Positions 6,901 through 8,292 of a DNA stretch of 8,292 nucleotides are shown here, piece after piece (the stretch's first letter is position 1; every line of letters starts with the position of its first letter). A model generated the notes under the pieces. It was given only the letters and a program-made list of their open reading frames with translations. It had not been told where the DNA came from and did no database searches. The DNA lies in assembly GCA_003162995.1 (NCBI GenBank), contig PLUZ01000443.1, forward strand, positions 1-8,292. The letters are read 5' to 3'. Made by a program: the position numbers and the translations under genes. Source of the stretch: Methylocapsa sp. (GTDB taxonomy: Bacteria; Pseudomonadota; Alphaproteobacteria; Rhizobiales; Beijerinckiaceae).

Positions 6901-7145
6901 CCACGCGGCTTCGGCCGGTGTTGATGACGGCGGCGGCGATGATCGTAGGCATGATCCCGATGGCAATCGGTGGCCCCGGCGAAGAGCAAAATGCCGTGCT
7001 GGCCAGCGCCGTCATCGGCGGTGTCGCGGTCGGCACCATAACGACCCTCTTGTTTGTGCCTTTCCTTTACTCGGTGATCGGCCGTTTCGCGCGGCGCGCG
7101 GCCGAATTCCACCCGGGACTTTCGCGGCAAGGATCATTGTCATGA
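3960..7145 (+). CDS. RND-family efflux permease (HAE1-like inner-membrane pump)
   Basis: Proton-driven inner-membrane pump of 1061 residues, the usual RND length. The layout is typical: helix 1 (about 12-31), a large periplasmic loop starting with the FPNINIPVV segment, helices 2-6 (about 338-490), helix 7 (about 535-556, followed by FFPGVDAG), a second periplasmic loop and five C-terminal helices. Helix 4 has the proton-relay pair Asp401-Asp402 in VGILVDDSTVTIEN. In helix 10 the lysine corresponding to AcrB Lys940 is absent: the sequence is IGVASANSILLV, with Ala953 at that place. The start at 3960 gives a normal cytosolic N-terminus (MGIVAFALRYR) and has a good ribosome site. The stop overlaps the adaptor start (ATGA), so the two are translationally coupled. 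Expression is probably repressed by the divergent TetR protein. The substrate is unknown; drugs, solvents or plant compounds are guesses. Confidence 0.95.
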   Translation: MGIVAFALRYRHTFYVLALMMLFLGGSAILTAPKDIFPNINIPVVTVIWQYTGLTPEEMEQRVTTYSEYSISSNVSDIRNIESQTLSGVAVEKVFFQPNVNVDLAISQIVSASNAIRSLMPVGIQPPVIVQYNASSVPVLQLSLSSDQLNEQQLYDYGIYRIRQALAPIAGITLPTPYGGKYRQIMVDLDPNALAARGITPNDIVNAVNAQSLTLPSGDAKMGDTQFIVPVNNMAPSIDALNRIPIKQAGGATIYLSDVAHVRDGWAVQQNVVRTDGNRSVLLTIIKNGNASTLDVVNQVKAALPEIRRAAPPGMKIDLLFDQSVFVSNAIQGVLQEGAIAAGLTALMMLIFLGSWRSMLVVMVAIPLSIMTSIAVLAALGQTINTMTLGGLALAVGILVDDSTVTIENTHRLLEEGTEFDEAVLEGAAGIAVPTLISTLAICSVFVSVFFLQGAARYLFTPLAMAVVFAMLASYGISRTLTPIMIGLLLRKEHERRDIETGWLSRFHAGFNARFDRFRNFYGWLLAGILRRRILTPAVAGLVVIGGSILFLFVGTDFFPGVDAGLIQLHVRTPARTRVERTEQIFQAIEDNIRKEIPAADLHLILDNIGLPARTYNLAFTDGSTIGVNDGVIQIELAEGHAPTADIIKKLRAELAHAFPDVLFYFQPADLVTQVLNFGVPTQIDVQLQGQDREGNKETAALLQQKLANVPGLVDVHVQQELNAPEMMYTIDRTRAQELGLNMQEVANNLNISLSSSEQVSPNFWTDPQTGIPYFMAVQTPEYRLTNKNQLDNTLLASSTDANGTPIPSRLGNIATAQRVAVQSVFNQSNIQPVYDVYGSAQNRDLGSAAKAIQKIVAELEPRLKPGNHIVVRGQIESMQGAFGDLGLGLMFAAVFVYMLMVVNYQSFLDPLAVILALPGAGVGILLLLFVTGTTLSVPSVMGAIMSIGVASANSILLVTFAREQRLAGHSAFEAALSAGTTRLRPVLMTAAAMIVGMIPMAIGGPGEEQNAVLASAVIGGVAVGTITTLLFVPFLYSVIGRFARRAAEFHPGLSRQGSLS

Positions 7146-8292
7146 ACTATGTGCCAGAGGAACATGCGTTGCGTGTCGGCGAGCAAGCAAAGGCGGGTGG
7201 AAATCGGCATCGCCAACTAGCCCGCGCGCTTGCGATTGGTACGATCGCGGTCTTGGTCCTTCTGGTCGCTTTCGGAACCTTTAGCCACTATAGGCGTGCC
7301 GCCGCCGCCGCTGCCGTGCTGGAAGCGCGCAATACTTTAGTGCCGGCTGTGCGCACGCTCGTGGTGCAGGAGGATTTGCAACCGCGCACCATCGATCTGC
7401 CTGGCAGTATGGCGGCATTCGACAGCGCAACGCTCTATGCCCGGGCCACCGGCTATATTAGCGTCCGCAACGTCGATATCGGCAGCAAGGTTCACAAGGG
7501 GGATGTCCTCGCCGTGATTGCCGCGCCGGATCTCGATCAGCAGCTTGTCCAGACGAAGGCGCAGCTCCTGCAACTCGAAGCGGCGGTCCGCCAGGCGCAG
7601 GCCAACGCCGATTTGGGACGTGTCACCAACCAGCGAACGTCGCGTCTCGTCGCCCAAGGATGGTCGAGCGCGCAACAGGGCGACAATGACCGGCTGACTT
7701 TCGACGCGCGCACCGCGGCGGTCGCGGTTGCGGAAGCGAATGTCGTGGCGCAACAAGCGGCGGTGCACCGGTTGGAGCAGCTTACAGATTTCGAAAAAAT
7801 CACCGCCCCCTTCGATGGCGAGATCACCGGCCGCTTCATCGATGTCGGCAGCCTCGTCACCGCCGATGCCGCAAGCGGGAGCCCCTTGTTCTCGATCGCC
7901 CGAACCGATGTGTTACGCGTGCAGGTCTTTGTGCCGCAGACCGCCTATTTCGGCGTCCGGCAGGGCGATCACGCGACGGTCACCGTGCCGGAGATTGTGA
8001 ACCGGACCTTCGACGGCACGGTGGCGCGCAATGCGCGGGCGCTCGCCACTGGCACGCGCACCTTGCTCACGGAAGTCGATGTCGACAATAAAAGCGGCGA
8101 ACTCGCTGCGGGTCTTTATTCTGTTATCCGTCTGCAACTCCGGCGCTTGAACCCGGTCGTGCGGGTCCCGTCGCAAGCCGTGATTTTCGATAAGGATGGC
8201 CTTAGCGTCGCTGTCGTCGAGGACGGGAAGGCGCAGTTTCGCAAGCTCGAACTGGACGCGGACAATGGCGCCGATGTCGAGGTGCGCGCCGG
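7142..8292 (+). CDS. RND periplasmic adaptor (membrane-fusion protein), 3' end outside window
   Basis: Links the RND permease to an outer-membrane channel. 383 full codons are visible and the frame continues past the window. An N-terminal anchor helix (about 30-47) without a lipobox cysteine suggests a membrane-anchored rather than lipid-anchored adaptor. Then come the first half of the lipoyl/barrel-sandwich domain (about 95-130, ATGYISVRNVDIGSKVHKGD), an alpha-helical hairpin rich in Ala and Gln (about 131-215), the second lipoyl half beginning at ITAPFDGEITG (220-230), a beta-barrel (about 255-330) and the start of the membrane-proximal domain. The hairpin is short, as in HlyD_D23-type or MdtA/AcrA-like adaptors. 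The ATG at 7142 overlaps the permease stop by four bases (ATGA), a sign of translational coupling. The order permease-then-adaptor is the reverse of acrAB. An outer-membrane factor gene may follow. Confidence 0.93.
   Translation, partial: MNYVPEEHALRVGEQAKAGGNRHRQLARALAIGTIAVLVLLVAFGTFSHYRRAAAAAAVLEARNTLVPAVRTLVVQEDLQPRTIDLPGSMAAFDSATLYARATGYISVRNVDIGSKVHKGDVLAVIAAPDLDQQLVQTKAQLLQLEAAVRQAQANADLGRVTNQRTSRLVAQGWSSAQQGDNDRLTFDARTAAVAVAEANVVAQQAAVHRLEQLTDFEKITAPFDGEITGRFIDVGSLVTADAASGSPLFSIARTDVLRVQVFVPQTAYFGVRQGDHATVTVPEIVNRTFDGTVARNARALATGTRTLLTEVDVDNKSGELAAGLYSVIRLQLRRLNPVVRVPSQAVIFDKDGLSVAVVEDGKAQFRKLELDADNGADVEVRA

Noticed and set aside
1..8292. CRISPR array, tRNA/rRNA, insertion sequence or prophage attachment site
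   Set aside because: No spaced direct repeats, tRNA-like cloverleaf, transposase or terminal inverted repeats were seen on either strand.

Overview
The window looks like a chromosomal or large-plasmid segment of a plant- or soil-associated alphaproteobacterium. The codon use of the main genes is GC-rich. It carries a bacterial pyruvate decarboxylase of the Zymomonas/Acetobacter kind and a histidine kinase with an ethylene-receptor-type membrane domain, both scattered among alphaproteobacteria. I cannot name the genus from the sequence alone; Beijerinckiaceae-like or Acetobacteraceae-like organisms are guesses.

Layout. (1) Positions 2-613, minus strand: the first 204 codons of a sensor histidine kinase, cut by the left edge. 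Its three-helix membrane domain has every copper/ethylene-pocket residue of plant ETR1 that I could check, and runs through a short coiled coil directly into a HisKA domain. (2) Positions 614-1235: a 622-bp gap with no convincing gene but two notable inverted repeats. (3) Positions 1236-2921, minus strand: an intact pyruvate decarboxylase gene (pdc). (4) Positions 2922-3230: a 309-bp gap that should hold the pdc promoter. (5) Positions 3231-3878, minus strand: a TetR/AcrR-family repressor with an AefR-like C-terminal region. (6) Positions 3879-3959: an 81-bp divergent control region with two face-to-face promoter candidates whose shared spacer is a 23-bp palindrome, the probable TetR operator. 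(7) Positions 3960-7145, plus strand: an RND efflux permease (1061 aa). (8) Positions 7142-8292 and beyond, plus strand: the membrane-fusion (periplasmic adaptor) partner, overlapping the permease by ATGA and cut by the right edge.

The right half is a textbook self-regulated efflux module: a TetR repressor divergent from a permease-adaptor operon, with an outer-membrane channel gene possibly next beyond the window. The left half is a fermentation enzyme and a putative ethylene-sensing kinase on one strand. Whether these are functionally linked is not shown by the sequence. The most noteworthy items are the ethylene-receptor-like kinase, the bacterial pdc, the overlapping promoter/operator at 3903-3941, and the missing transmembrane-10 lysine in the RND pump.
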